A DNA stretch of 64,000 bases from an uncultured Campylobacter sp. (GCA_946221035.1 CAMIME010000004.1:1-64000); one strand, 5' to 3'. Numbered from the stretch's first letter, positions 23,319 to 32,183 are shown. Translations and numbers: made by a program. Notes: a model not told the origin generated them from the letters alone.

Positions 23319-24905
23319 ATGGATCTCAATGCCTTAGTAAATAGCACTGCATTTTGGATCGTCCTTGCAGTCATCGTCATCGCACTGATCATCGCCGGTG
23401 TCATTGTCGCGGGTAAGAAGCGCAAGGAAAACAAGACCATCTCTTTTGAGAAGGTTGAGGAACCCAAGGAGCTGACGCAGCAGGAGAAGTCCGGGAATTA
23501 CCAGGCCAAGGGCGGGTTTAACTTCGTTCAGGCTGACGCTCAGCCGGCTGAGCCGGTCCCGGTGCGTAAGGAACCGGTGCAGATAAAGCCGGTGGCGGTG
23601 GAGCCGGAGCCGGCAGTGGAGCCCGAACCGATTTCGGAACCCGCACCGGTGGAGCCGGAGCCGGTATTGGAGCCCGAACCGATTTCCGAACCCACACCGG
23701 TGGAGCCGGAGCCGGTCGCGGAGCCTGAACCGATCGTAGAGCCGGAGTCCGAGCCGGTTGCGGAGCCCGAACCGATTGTCGAGGCCGAACCCGACCTCCC
23801 GGCGCCAGCGGAGACCCCGGCTGAGCCGGAGATCCCGGAGACCGAGGTGCGCGAGGCCGAAGAAGCTGCTGAAGCGGCGGCGGTCACAGCTGAGAAGGCG
23901 GAGGAAGCGCGCGTTAGTGAGGCCGCGCCGTCGGAAGAGGCGGTGGTTGTGGAGGCACCCGCCGACGAGCCGTTGGATGAAATTGCTCCGGCGGCGGGTC
24001 GCATGGGCAAGCTGCGCGGGCGCCTGTCACGCTCGCAGAATGCGATCGGCCAGGGCCTGCTGGGCATCCTCACCGCGGGCGACCTGGATGATGATGCCTG
24101 GGAGGAGATCGAGGACACGCTGATCATGGCGGACCTCGGTGCTGAGCTGACGATGAAAGTCACGGACAATCTGCGCGAGAAGATTGCCGAGCGCGGTGTG
24201 GAAACCGAAGAGCAGGCCCGTGCGATGCTGCGGGAGACCCTGATTGAGGCCGCACGCCCCGAGCTTGATCGCTCCATCAAGGCAATGCCTAACGACGGCA
24301 AACCGGCCGTGATCTTGGTCGTCGGCGTGAACGGCACCGGCAAGACCACGACCACGGGCAAGCTCGCGCGTGTGCTGGTGTCGATGGGCCACTCGGTCGT
24401 CCTGGGCGCCGCAGATACGTTCCGTGCTGCGGCGGCGGATCAGTTGGAGACCTGGGGTCGTCGTGTCGGCGCAACCACGGTGCGCGGCAAGGAAGGTGCG
24501 GACCCGGCCTCCGTGGCGTTCGACGCTGTGGCCGCGGGTGTGCAGGAAGGCGCGGACGTGGTCATCGTCGATACGGCGGGGCGCCTGCACACGTCGACCG
24601 GTCTGATGGATCAGCTGGGCAAGGTCAAGCGTGTGGTGGAGAAGAAGAGCAACGTCGACGAGGTGCTCCTCGTGCTCGATGCCACGGTGGGGCAGAACGG
24701 CATCATGCAGGCGCGTGTCTTCCGTGATGTTGTGGACATCACCGGTGTGGTCTTGACCAAGCTCGATGGCACCGCGAAGGGCGGCATCGTCTTCCAGGTG
24801 CAGGAGGAATTGGGTGTGCCTGTGAAGCTGGTTGGTCTTGGTGAGGGCGCGGATGACCTTGCGCCGTTCGAGGTCGAGAGCTTCGTTGACGCGCTTCTGG
24901 GCTAA
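23319..24905 (+). CDS. ftsY: Signal recognition particle receptor FtsY
   Basis: This 528-residue GTPase docks ribosome-SRP complexes at the membrane. Residues 12-32 form a membrane helix ('FWIVLAVIVIALIIAGVIVAG'), a feature of actinobacterial FtsY. Residues about 75-215 are an acidic proline/glutamate linker with tandem repeats. The NG domain follows, with G1 'GVNGTGKTTTTGKLA' (about 334-348), 'DTFRAAAADQLETW' and 'DTAGRLHTSTGLMDQL'. ffh follows 87 bases downstream, pairing receptor and particle protein. Confidence 0.96.
   Translation: MDLNALVNSTAFWIVLAVIVIALIIAGVIVAGKKRKENKTISFEKVEEPKELTQQEKSGNYQAKGGFNFVQADAQPAEPVPVRKEPVQIKPVAVEPEPAVEPEPISEPAPVEPEPVLEPEPISEPTPVEPEPVAEPEPIVEPESEPVAEPEPIVEAEPDLPAPAETPAEPEIPETEVREAEEAAEAAAVTAEKAEEARVSEAAPSEEAVVVEAPADEPLDEIAPAAGRMGKLRGRLSRSQNAIGQGLLGILTAGDLDDDAWEEIEDTLIMADLGAELTMKVTDNLREKIAERGVETEEQARAMLRETLIEAARPELDRSIKAMPNDGKPAVILVVGVNGTGKTTTTGKLARVLVSMGHSVVLGAADTFRAAAADQLETWGRRVGATTVRGKEGADPASVAFDAVAAGVQEGADVVIVDTAGRLHTSTGLMDQLGKVKRVVEKKSNVDEVLLVLDATVGQNGIMQARVFRDVVDITGVVLTKLDGTAKGGIVFQVQEELGVPVKLVGLGEGADDLAPFEVESFVDALLG
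23598..23750 (+). repeat. 51-bp (17-residue) tandem repeats in ftsY
   Basis: Codons 94-110 and 111-127 encode VEPEPAVEPEPISEPAP and VEPEPVLEPEPISEPTP. A third, degenerate unit begins at codon 128 (VEPEPVAEPEPIVEPES). Confidence 0.9.
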
Positions 24906-24992
24906 ACCGGATGTGAGAACCGGCGGGGGCACGCGTTAGGCTGGAGCGAACTCAAACCAGCAATAGCTATCAGCGAAAAGGGAGTGCCCACC

Positions 24993-26627
24993 GTGTTCGA
25001 GTCATTGTCCGACCGCCTTCAATCAGCCCTCGGCGGACTTCGTGGCAAGGGCAAGCTCACTGAGGCGGATATCAACGCGACGGCGCGCGAGATCCGCATC
25101 GCGCTGCTTGAGGCGGACGTGTCGCTGCCAGTGGTTCGCACGTTTATCAAGCGTGTGAAGGAACGTGCGCTGGGGGCGGATGTCTCCGCGGCGCTGAACC
25201 CCGCGCAGCAAGTGATCAAGATTGTCGACGAGGAGCTGACCAACATCCTCGGCGGCGAGACCCGTCGCCTGCAGATGGCGAAGAACCCGCCGACGGTGAT
25301 CATGCTCGCCGGTTTGCAGGGTGCGGGTAAGACGACGCTCGCCGGCAAGCTGGCAAACCACCTGAAAAAGCAGGGCCACACCCCGATTCTGGTGGCCTGC
25401 GACCTGCAACGCCCCGGAGCCGTCCAGCAGCTGCAGATCGTGGGCGAGCGCGCTGGCGTGCCGACGTTCGCGCCGGACCCGGGCACCTCGATCGATTCCT
25501 ACGGCCACGAGATGGGCACGTCCCATGGTGACCCGGTCGCGGTGGCTCAGCAGGGCATCGAGTACGCGACGCAGCAGAAAAATGATGTGGTGATCATCGA
25601 TACGGCGGGTCGCCTGGGTATCGACGAGACCTTGATGACGCAGGCGCGCAACATCCGCGATGCGGTAAACCCGGATGAGGTCCTCTTCGTCATCGACGCG
25701 ATGATCGGCCAGGATGCGGTGAAGACCGCGGAGGCCTTCGCGGAGGGCGTGGACTTCACTGGCGTGGTGCTGACGAAGCTCGACGGCGACGCCCGCGGCG
25801 GCGCGGCGCTTTCCATCCGCGAGGTCACCGGCAAACCTATCCTGTTCGCGTCTACGGGTGAGAAGCTCGACGACTTTGACGTCTTCCACCCCGAGCGCAT
25901 GGCCAGCCGCATTCTGGGCATGGGCGACTTGCTGTCTCTGATTGAGCAGGCGGAGCAGACATACAACGAGCAAGATGCTGAGGCTGCGGCGAACAAGCTG
26001 GCCACAGGTGAGCTCACGCTCGAGGACTTCTTGGATCAGCTGCTGATGATCCGCCGAATGGGCCCCATCGGCAACCTGTTGAAGATGATGCCGGGCGGCA
26101 AGGCCATGAACGAGATGGCGGACATGGTGGATGAGAAGCAGCTGGACCGCATCCAGGCGATCATCCGCGGTATGACGCCGGAGGAGCGCCAAGACCCGAA
26201 GATTCTCAATGCGTCGAGACGCAAGCGCATTGCTAACGGCTCGGGCGTGACGGTTGCGGACGTCAACCAGCTCGTGGAGCGCTTCTTTGAGGCGAAGAAG
26301 ATGATGGGGCAGATGGCAAGCCAGTTCGGCCTGCCGGGCATGCCCGGAATGGGCGGCCGGAGCGCCACGAAGAAGAAGCCGAAGGGGCGCAAGGGCAAAA
26401 ACGGCAAGCGCAAGCCGGCGAAGCAGCGTCCTGCTGCGCCGAAGATGCCGGGCGGTATGCCCGGCGGGTTCCCGGGGATGCCCGGCATGCCCGGTATGCC
26501 CGGCGGCATGCCGGACATGAAGGACCTGGAGAAGCTGCAGGAGCAGCTTCCGGCAGGCATGCAAGGCCTCGACCTGAACAACCTCGACTTCAACGAGGCG
26601 ATGAAGCGGATGGGGAAGTTCCGCTAA
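24993..26627 (+). CDS. ffh: Signal recognition particle protein Ffh
   Basis: This 544-residue SRP54-type GTPase binds signal peptides and 4.5S RNA. The NG domain has G1 'LAGLQGAGKTTLAGKLA' near residue 105, 'CDLQRPGAVQQLQI' and 'DTAGRLGIDETLM'. The M domain begins near residue 330 and carries 'MTPEERQDPKILNASRRKRIANGSG'. The tail is basic and then Gly/Met/Pro-rich (about 470-515). The upstream GTG at 24984 lies within the ribosome-binding site AAGGGAG, so GTG 24993 ('FESLSDRLQ') is the start. The stop abuts the convergent acyltransferase stop with no gap. Confidence 0.97.
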   Translation: MFESLSDRLQSALGGLRGKGKLTEADINATAREIRIALLEADVSLPVVRTFIKRVKERALGADVSAALNPAQQVIKIVDEELTNILGGETRRLQMAKNPPTVIMLAGLQGAGKTTLAGKLANHLKKQGHTPILVACDLQRPGAVQQLQIVGERAGVPTFAPDPGTSIDSYGHEMGTSHGDPVAVAQQGIEYATQQKNDVVIIDTAGRLGIDETLMTQARNIRDAVNPDEVLFVIDAMIGQDAVKTAEAFAEGVDFTGVVLTKLDGDARGGAALSIREVTGKPILFASTGEKLDDFDVFHPERMASRILGMGDLLSLIEQAEQTYNEQDAEAAANKLATGELTLEDFLDQLLMIRRMGPIGNLLKMMPGGKAMNEMADMVDEKQLDRIQAIIRGMTPEERQDPKILNASRRKRIANGSGVTVADVNQLVERFFEAKKMMGQMASQFGLPGMPGMGGRSATKKKPKGRKGKNGKRKPAKQRPAAPKMPGGMPGGFPGMPGMPGMPGGMPDMKDLEKLQEQLPAGMQGLDLNNLDFNEAMKRMGKFR

Positions 26628-28769
26628 CTACCCGTGCGCGATGCCCAGGGCATCGAACACGGGGCGCAGTTCATTCCACAGCAGCGGCTGCAGCGAGGCT
26701 GCGTACGCGTTAGAGATGTGGTTCTGGTCCCGGTAGACGAAGACGTTGCCAATCTGCGGCGGGCAGGTGTCGTCGGGGCAGAACCACCCGGATGTGTCCA
26801 CGTGCCACCGGCCCTCCCACTCTTCGAAGTAAGGTGCCGAGGGGTCCTCGGGGCCGTAGGCGACGTCACGCTCCATCGAGCAATGGCGCTGGGAGTTGCC
26901 GGCGACGATGCAGATGTTCGGGTCCATCGGGTTTCCCAGGACATCGAAAATCCACGGATTGTCGCGCAACCCGAAGAACGGGATGCCGGCGTCGCTGAAG
27001 CGCTGCCACAGGTTGACGTAGGTGTCGGGCACGAAGTCCTGGGATGCGGCGCCCTCGCCGGCGACCCCCGCCGGCCGGGTGGAGTTTGAAATCACTAGGT
27101 CTGGTCGCATTTCCATGAGTTCGGTGACCACGTTTTCGCCCCATTCGGCGCACTCGGGCGAGACGAAGTCGTTCGCCGGGTCGGCGGGTCCACCCGAGAC
27201 GATCGGACACGCCTGGCGGACGAACGGCACGACCTTGAAGTGGTGTTCGCGCCCAAGTGCGTCGAGGGGGATGACGTAGGGCTCAATGTGGGAGCCGCCC
27301 ACGAGCGCGACCGTGGTCGTCGCAGCGACGTCGCCGTACACGCAATCCGGGCCGGGCATCGCATCGGGCGCGCCGGGGATGAAGATCATGCACCCTTCCT
27401 CCCCGATGGGCGGGAATATCCCGGCAATGAGCGCTGGGTCGGGTCGCGGTGGCACAGCCGGCGCCTGCGCACCGGTGAGTGACCTGGCGCCGGGGTAGAT
27501 CGCAGGATCGAGCGGCCTATCGGCTACATTCACCCGGTGTTCCCACAGTGGCTGGATCGCTAGGACGATTGCCATCAGCGCCGCAGTAAACACTCCGCCG
27601 AGCATCCGGAACGCCCCGGACCAGGTGTGCAGGGCCTCGCGCGCTTCCGCTACAGGCTGGTCGGTGGCCAACGGGCGGGGGCGGTGCTGGCGCAGGGGGT
27701 CCTCAACCAGGGTGTGAGTGATGTGGGCGAGCGCAAGCGAGACCGCAATGACCACCAGCCCCGCGAGCGGCGGGGGAGTGTCGTAGCCCGCCACACCGGA
27801 GACGATGATCAGCAGCGGCCAATGCCACAGGTACAGGGAGTACGCGACCTGTCCCAGCCAGGTCATGGGCTTCGAAGCAAGTATCGACGACACCGGGTTC
27901 GCGTTGCCGGACAACACCACCAGCGCCGCGCCCATCAACGGGATGAGGGTCAGCGGCCCGGGGAAAGCGAGCGAGGTCGGGATGAGGAACCCGGTGGCCG
28001 CGATCATGGCGACGCCGGCACCGGCGGTAAGGCCCGCCGTGGGGCGTGGAAGGAAAAGCTTGTCTGGGACGAAGGCGAGGAGGGCGCCGAGGGACAGCTC
28101 CCACGCACGGGAGAAGGTGGAGTAGTAGTTCGCGGGGGTGCCCACGAGGCCGAAGCGGGAGGCGTAGGCGAAGGAGACCACCGTGATCACCGCCAGCACC
28201 GCGATGGCCCCGCGGCGCGCCTTGGCAGGCTCTACGCCGCCTTTGCGTACGGCAAGGGCCACCACCCAGCCCATGAGGATGGCGAAGACGTAGAACTGTC
28301 CCTGCACGCTCATGGACCACAGGTGCTGCAGCGGGGAGGTGTCCTGGCCCGCGGCGGCGTAGTCGAGCTCCTGGGAGGTCAGCTCCCAGTTTTGGAAGTA
28401 GAGCACCGACGCGGTGAATTGGCGGGCGAGCTCGGAGTTCATCCGCTCGGGCGTCAGTGCGAGCACACCGACCAGTGTGGCGGCCAGGACCACGGCAAGT
28501 GCCGGCAGAAGTCTGCGGATCGTGCGCCACAGTGGCCACCACGGGTTGAGGTTCGGGTTCGGCCGCAGCGCGTAACGCAGCTGGCCACCGAGGAAGAAGT
28601 AGCCGGACAGTAGAAGGAAGACATCGACACCGCCGGAGACGCGTCCAACGAACACGTGGAAGATGACCACGAGTGCGATCGCGAACCCGCGCATCCCGTC
28701 TAAATCCACGCGGTAGGCAGTTGAACCCCCGGTAGGTCGGGCTTGCGAAGTGGGTGCCAATTCTGTCAC
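26628..28769 (-). CDS. OafA-type membrane acyltransferase with C-terminal SGNH domain
   Basis: The 713-residue protein has an N-terminal acyltransferase-3 membrane domain (about residues 20-370; 'YRVDLDGMRGFAIALVVIFHVFVGRVSGGVDVFLLLSGYF' with the family His, and 'LQHLWSMSVQGQFYVFAIL') of about ten helices. An extracytoplasmic SGNH-like domain follows, with 'VALVGGSHIEPYV' and the C-terminal 'RDQNHIS'. Such proteins O-acylate surface polysaccharides or lipids. The frame is open to a TTG at 28817, but a TAAGTT box 8 bases before GTG 28769 supports this leaderless start. The substrate is unknown. Confidence 0.88.
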   Translation of the reverse strand: MTELAPTSQARPTGGSTAYRVDLDGMRGFAIALVVIFHVFVGRVSGGVDVFLLLSGYFFLGGQLRYALRPNPNLNPWWPLWRTIRRLLPALAVVLAATLVGVLALTPERMNSELARQFTASVLYFQNWELTSQELDYAAAGQDTSPLQHLWSMSVQGQFYVFAILMGWVVALAVRKGGVEPAKARRGAIAVLAVITVVSFAYASRFGLVGTPANYYSTFSRAWELSLGALLAFVPDKLFLPRPTAGLTAGAGVAMIAATGFLIPTSLAFPGPLTLIPLMGAALVVLSGNANPVSSILASKPMTWLGQVAYSLYLWHWPLLIIVSGVAGYDTPPPLAGLVVIAVSLALAHITHTLVEDPLRQHRPRPLATDQPVAEAREALHTWSGAFRMLGGVFTAALMAIVLAIQPLWEHRVNVADRPLDPAIYPGARSLTGAQAPAVPPRPDPALIAGIFPPIGEEGCMIFIPGAPDAMPGPDCVYGDVAATTTVALVGGSHIEPYVIPLDALGREHHFKVVPFVRQACPIVSGGPADPANDFVSPECAEWGENVVTELMEMRPDLVISNSTRPAGVAGEGAASQDFVPDTYVNLWQRFSDAGIPFFGLRDNPWIFDVLGNPMDPNICIVAGNSQRHCSMERDVAYGPEDPSAPYFEEWEGRWHVDTSGWFCPDDTCPPQIGNVFVYRDQNHISNAYAASLQPLLWNELRPVFDALGIAHG

Positions 28770-28777
28770 AACTGAAA

Positions 28778-28783
28778 AACTTA
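28778..28783 (-). promoter_or_regulatory. -10 box of the acyltransferase gene (leaderless GTG)
   Basis: TAAGTT reading leftward, 8 bases before GTG 28769. Confidence 0.5.
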
Positions 28784-28954
28784 CCGCTCGGAGCTGGAAA
28801 CTCAGATTTGGGTTCAACGGCGCTGGGCAGGTACAGTTCCACAGGTTGTCTGGCGGCGTGCCGCCACGACACGTTCATTCTGCGTCCGAGCCGGACCCGG
28901 CAATGCGCCGACCGGCCAGTCACACGCAGGTTAAAGAAGAAGGGTTGAACCGGT

Positions 28955-28974
28955 CTTTCGTCGATAAGCGAAAG
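28955..28974 (+). promoter_or_regulatory. Hairpin in the rpsP upstream region containing the motif
   Basis: CTTTCG (28955-28960) and CGAAAG (28969-28974) can pair around an 8-base loop that is part of an exact CGTCGATAAGC copy (28959-28969). The rest of the 242-base gap between the acyltransferase and rpsP holds no gene; TAAGGAT at about 28998 is the rpsP ribosome-binding site. Confidence 0.5.
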
Positions 28975-29011
28975 GCGTCCGCACTGCCCAGTGACCGTAA
29001 GGATTTGAATC

Positions 29012-29482
29012 ATGGCTGTAAAGATCAAGCTGCAGCGTCTTGGCAAGATCCGCAACGCGCAGTACCGCGTTGTGGTTGCTGATGCGCGTACCCGCCGCGA
29101 TGGCCGCGTCATCGAGAACATCGGCATCTACCACCCGAAGGAAGAGCCGTCGCTCATCAAGATCGATTCTGAGCGCGCTCAGTACTGGCTGGGTGTCGGT
29201 GCGCAGCCGACCGAGCCGGTGCTCGCACTGCTGAAGGTGACCGGCGACTGGCAGAAGTACAAGGGCCTCGACGGCGCCGAGGGCACGCTGAAGGTTGCGG
29301 AGGAGAAGCCGTCCAAGCTCGACCTCTTCAACAAGGCCCTCGAGGAGGCCAACAACGGCCCGACCGCTGAGGCCATCACCGAGAAGCGCAAGAAGGCCAA
29401 GGAAGAGGCCGAGGCAAAGGAGGCTGCTGAGGCCGCTGCCGAGGAGACCCCGGCTGAGGACTCCGAGGCTGAGGCTGAGTAA
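29012..29482 (+). CDS. rpsP: 30S ribosomal protein S16
   Basis: The 156-residue protein begins 'MAVKIKLQRLGKIRNAQYRVVVADARTRRDGRVIENIGIYHP', the conserved S16 core (about 85 residues). The remainder is an acidic, alanine/glutamate-rich extension ending 'EDSEAEAE', as found in actinobacteria. It assembles early into the 30S body. It is a single gene here followed by a strong terminator; rimM and trmD lie about 1 kb downstream, separated by the SDR gene, unlike the classical rpsP-rimM-trmD-rplS operon. Confidence 0.97.
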   Translation: MAVKIKLQRLGKIRNAQYRVVVADARTRRDGRVIENIGIYHPKEEPSLIKIDSERAQYWLGVGAQPTEPVLALLKVTGDWQKYKGLDGAEGTLKVAEEKPSKLDLFNKALEEANNGPTAEAITEKRKKAKEEAEAKEAAEAAAEETPAEDSEAEAE

Positions 29483-29497
29483 GCCGCTCTGAGATTG

Positions 29498-29538
29498 AGG
29501 TCTGGTTGCCACATGTTGGCTGCCAGACCTTTTTCTTT
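29498..29538 (+). terminator. Rho-independent terminator after rpsP
   Basis: AGGTCTGG (29498-29505) pairs with CCAGACCT (29523-29530), with further pairing inside the loop, followed by TTTTTCTTT. Confidence 0.85.
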
Positions 29539-29633
29539 GGCGCCGCCCCGCCAGCCCGGGGGAACCGGAGCCAAAATGCACCCGGCGTACACTCGGTTGT
29601 GTAATGACCGACGTACGAGAGGAAGGCCTTAAC

Positions 29634-30413
29634 ATGGCACGCACGTTCTTGATCACTGGTGGCGCTGGCGGCATCGGTAAGGCAACCGCGGATCTGCTGA
29701 ACTCCCGTGGGCACAAGGCGATCACCGCCGACATTGCCAACGCGGACATCAACGCCGATCTGACCACGGAGGAAGGCCGCAAGCAGCTCGTGGAGGAGGC
29801 GACGAGGCTTTCCGACGGCAAGCTCGACGGTGTCGTCGCCAACGCGGGCATGCAGGCGCCGACCCCGAAGACCGCACAGGTGAACTTCTTCGGCGCGGTG
29901 GCAACCCTCGAGGGCCTGCGCCCGCTGCTGGAGAAGTCCGATGCCCCGCGCGCGGTGGTCACGGCCTCCATCGCCTCACTCCAGCCGGCGGACGAGGAGC
30001 TCGTGCAGGCGATGCTTAACGGTGACGAAGAGGCGACGGTGAAGCGTGGCCAGGAGCTCGTTGATGAGGGCCCGGAGCAGGCCTACCTGAACTACTCGTC
30101 TTCGAAGCAGGCGATTGCCCGCTGGGTGCGCACCAATGCGATCAAGGAGGAGTGGGCCGGCAAGGGTATCGCGCTCAACGCCATCGCTCCTGCAGTGGTC
30201 ATCTCGCCGATGACCGAGGAGCTGCGCAACACCGAGGAAGGTCGCGCCCAGCTCGCGCAGGTGCCCATGCCGCTGAACAGCTGGATGCCCGCAGAATCCG
30301 CGGCAAGCCTCATCGCATGGCTCACCTCCGAGGAAAACACCCACCTGTGTGGCCAGGTCATCTTCATCGACGGCGGCTTCGATGCCACCGTCCGCGGCGA
30401 CCAGACCTGGTAA
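29634..30413 (+). CDS. SDR family oxidoreductase
   Basis: The 259-residue Rossmann-fold dehydrogenase has the N-terminal cofactor motif 'LITGGAGGIGKATADLL', 'VVANAG', the catalytic 'YSSSKQAIARWVR' (Tyr-x-x-x-Lys type: Tyr, Ser-Ser-Ser, Lys) and the C-terminal 'CGQVIFIDGGFDAT'. ATG 29634 is preceded by GAGGAAGG at good spacing, so it is preferred to an ATG 10 codons upstream. The substrate is not deducible. It sits between rpsP and rimM. Confidence 0.9.
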   Translation: MARTFLITGGAGGIGKATADLLNSRGHKAITADIANADINADLTTEEGRKQLVEEATRLSDGKLDGVVANAGMQAPTPKTAQVNFFGAVATLEGLRPLLEKSDAPRAVVTASIASLQPADEELVQAMLNGDEEATVKRGQELVDEGPEQAYLNYSSSKQAIARWVRTNAIKEEWAGKGIALNAIAPAVVISPMTEELRNTEEGRAQLAQVPMPLNSWMPAESAASLIAWLTSEENTHLCGQVIFIDGGFDATVRGDQTW

Positions 30414-30423
30414 GAGCCCCTGC

Positions 30424-30429
30424 TACCCT
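30424..30429 (+). promoter_or_regulatory. -10 box of rimM-trmD (leaderless)
   Basis: TACCCT ends 8 bases before ATG 30438. Confidence 0.6.
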
Positions 30430-30437
30430 TGCCCCTC

Positions 30438-30938
30438 ATGGAGCTCAACATTGGCCGGGTGGTGAAGTCCCACGGCGTGAAGGGGGAAGTCGCCGTCGAG
30501 GTACTTTCTGATGAGGCAGGGGAACACATCGTGGTCGGTGAGGTAATCACCGGCCGCCAGGCGGGCAAGGAGCGCGAGCTCACGGTGAAGACCGTGCGCC
30601 CGCACCAGAACCGCCTCCTGGTCAGCTTCGAGGAGATCCCGGACCGCACCGCCGCGGACAGCCTCAGGGGGATGAAATTCGTCGCCGAGCCGCTCGAGCG
30701 CGAGGAGGATTCGGACGAGTTCTACGACCACGAGCTCATCGGGCTCAAAGTGCTTCACGACGGCACCTTGGTAGGCACCGTCACCGGCGTCATGGACACC
30801 CCGAACCGCAAGATCCTGGAAGTCGACTACCAGGGCAAAGAGGTTCTTGTGCCGTTCGTGATGGAGTTTGTGCCCGAAATCGACTTGGAAGAGGGCACTC
30901 TGGAGATCACCCCGCCGGACGGGTTGCTCGACCTATGA
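30438..30938 (+). CDS. rimM: 16S rRNA processing protein RimM
   Basis: The 166-residue two-domain protein helps 30S head assembly by binding S19. The N-terminal domain has 'MELNIGRVVKSHGVKGEVAVEVL', and the PRC-barrel C-terminal half has 'FYDHELIGLKVLHDGTLVGTVTGVMD' and 'ILEVDYQGKEVLVPFVMEFVPEID'. The leaderless start is fixed by TACCCT. The stop overlaps the trmD ATG (ATGA). Confidence 0.95.
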   Translation: MELNIGRVVKSHGVKGEVAVEVLSDEAGEHIVVGEVITGRQAGKERELTVKTVRPHQNRLLVSFEEIPDRTAADSLRGMKFVAEPLEREEDSDEFYDHELIGLKVLHDGTLVGTVTGVMDTPNRKILEVDYQGKEVLVPFVMEFVPEIDLEEGTLEITPPDGLLDL

Positions 30939-32083
30939 CGTCGCTGCGGCTTGATGTCATCACCATCTTCCCCGAGTACCTCGACCCGCTGCGCCACGCG
31001 CTTCTGGGCAAGGCGATCGAGCAGGGGATCCTCTCCGTGGGCGTGCACGATCTGCGCGATTGGGCAACGGGGAAACACAAATCCGTCGACGCGCCGCCGC
31101 TAGGTGGGGGTCCCGGCATGGTGATGAAGCCGGAGGTGTGGGGGCCTGCGCTCGATGATGTCGCCGCGGGGCGCCACGGCCTCGAGCTGGATACGGCAGA
31201 GGCTCACCGCAACGACAAGCTGCGCCACGACGAGGTGCATCGCGTCGCACCCCGCCCATACGAGGGCGGCGGCGACAGCGACAAACCCCTCTTGCTCGTG
31301 CCCACCCCCGCCGGCGCCCCGTTCACGCAGGCCGATGCCCAGGCGTGGTCGCGCGAGCGCCACATTGTGTTCGCGTGCGGCCGCTACGAAGGCATTGACC
31401 AGCGCGTGTTCGAGGATGCGGCGAAGCGCTACCGGGTGCGCGAGGTGTCGATCGGGGATTACGTGCTCATCGGTGGCGAGGTCGCCACACTCGTCATCGC
31501 GGAGGCGGTCACCCGCCTGATCCCGGGGGTGCTGGGCAACACCGAGAGCCACGAGGACGACAGCTTCTCCGACGGGCTGCTCGAGGGCCCGAGTTACACC
31601 AAGCCCCGCGTGTGGCGGGGAATCGAGGCACCGGCCGTGCTCACGTCCGGCGACCACGCGAAAGTCGACGCTTGGCGCCGGGAGCAATCCCTCAAACGAA
31701 CCCGCGCGGTGCGCCCGGACCTGCTCGAGCGGGCCGAACTGAGCGCGGAGGACCGCTTCGCACTCGACGCCCGGGATGTGGTGACGGATTTGGACGTGGT
31801 GTTGCCGGGGCGTGTCGTCGATAAGCAATTGCGCAAGGCGTTGAAAAAGGCGGGCTACGTCGCCGAGTCGATTGAGCTGACGGGGCCGCGGGCGGCGCAT
31901 TGCTTCGAGCCGAGCATGCTGGAGCAGCAGTACGAGCTGGAGCAGGGCCGCCCGCCGACGGAGCCGCAGCGGGGGCTGGTGATCAAAGGGCGCACCGCGC
32001 TGCCGCTTGCGCGGGCGACGCAGGTGGTGGCGGACGCGCTGCCACGGGGTGCTTATTGGTACGGCACGACTCGAGAGGTTTAG
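30935..32083 (+). CDS. trmD: tRNA (guanine37-N1)-methyltransferase with long C-terminal extension
   Basis: TrmD methylates G37 of tRNAs reading CNN codons, using S-adenosylmethionine bound in a trefoil knot. 'DVITIFPEYLDPLRHALLGKAIEQG', 'PPLGGGPGMVMKPEVW', 'FACGRYEGIDQRV' (about 147-157) and 'SIGDYVLIGGEVATLVIAEAVTRLIPGVLG' are all present. There is a hydrophilic insertion at about 86-118. The usual protein ends near residue 275; here about 100 more residues follow (282-382) with no recognised domain. An exact motif copy lies in the extension (31816-31826). The start overlaps rimM. Confidence 0.93.
   Translation: MTSLRLDVITIFPEYLDPLRHALLGKAIEQGILSVGVHDLRDWATGKHKSVDAPPLGGGPGMVMKPEVWGPALDDVAAGRHGLELDTAEAHRNDKLRHDEVHRVAPRPYEGGGDSDKPLLLVPTPAGAPFTQADAQAWSRERHIVFACGRYEGIDQRVFEDAAKRYRVREVSIGDYVLIGGEVATLVIAEAVTRLIPGVLGNTESHEDDSFSDGLLEGPSYTKPRVWRGIEAPAVLTSGDHAKVDAWRREQSLKRTRAVRPDLLERAELSAEDRFALDARDVVTDLDVVLPGRVVDKQLRKALKKAGYVAESIELTGPRAAHCFEPSMLEQQYELEQGRPPTEPQRGLVIKGRTALPLARATQVVADALPRGAYWYGTTREV
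31816..31826 (+). repeat. Interspersed motif CGTCGATAAGC
   Basis: Exact copy, full 13-mer 31814-31826, inside the codons of the TrmD C-terminal extension (Val-Val-Asp-Lys). Confidence 0.8.
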
Positions 32084-32183
32084 CTTATGTGGTGTGAAGG
32101 GTCACGCTATCAAAACTGAAAGGTGAGACTTTTGTGGGCATAGGGTGGAAAACAGACCACGCGTTGCTTCGGAAAGGAATCTC

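Noticed and set aside
28770..29011. Small RNA or tRNA gene in the gap before rpsP
   Set aside because: No cloverleaf or CCA-type end could be found; only a short hairpin and the ribosome-binding site are visible.
32090..32115. Possible GlxR/CRP site before the Dcu transporter (TGTGAAGGGTCACG)
   Set aside because: The half-sites are too close together for the TGTGA-N6-TCACA consensus, so I do not call it.
32145..32183. Upstream extension of the Dcu transporter
   Set aside because: The 13 extra codons show no family match and cover the GGAAAGGA ribosome-binding site of ATG 32184.
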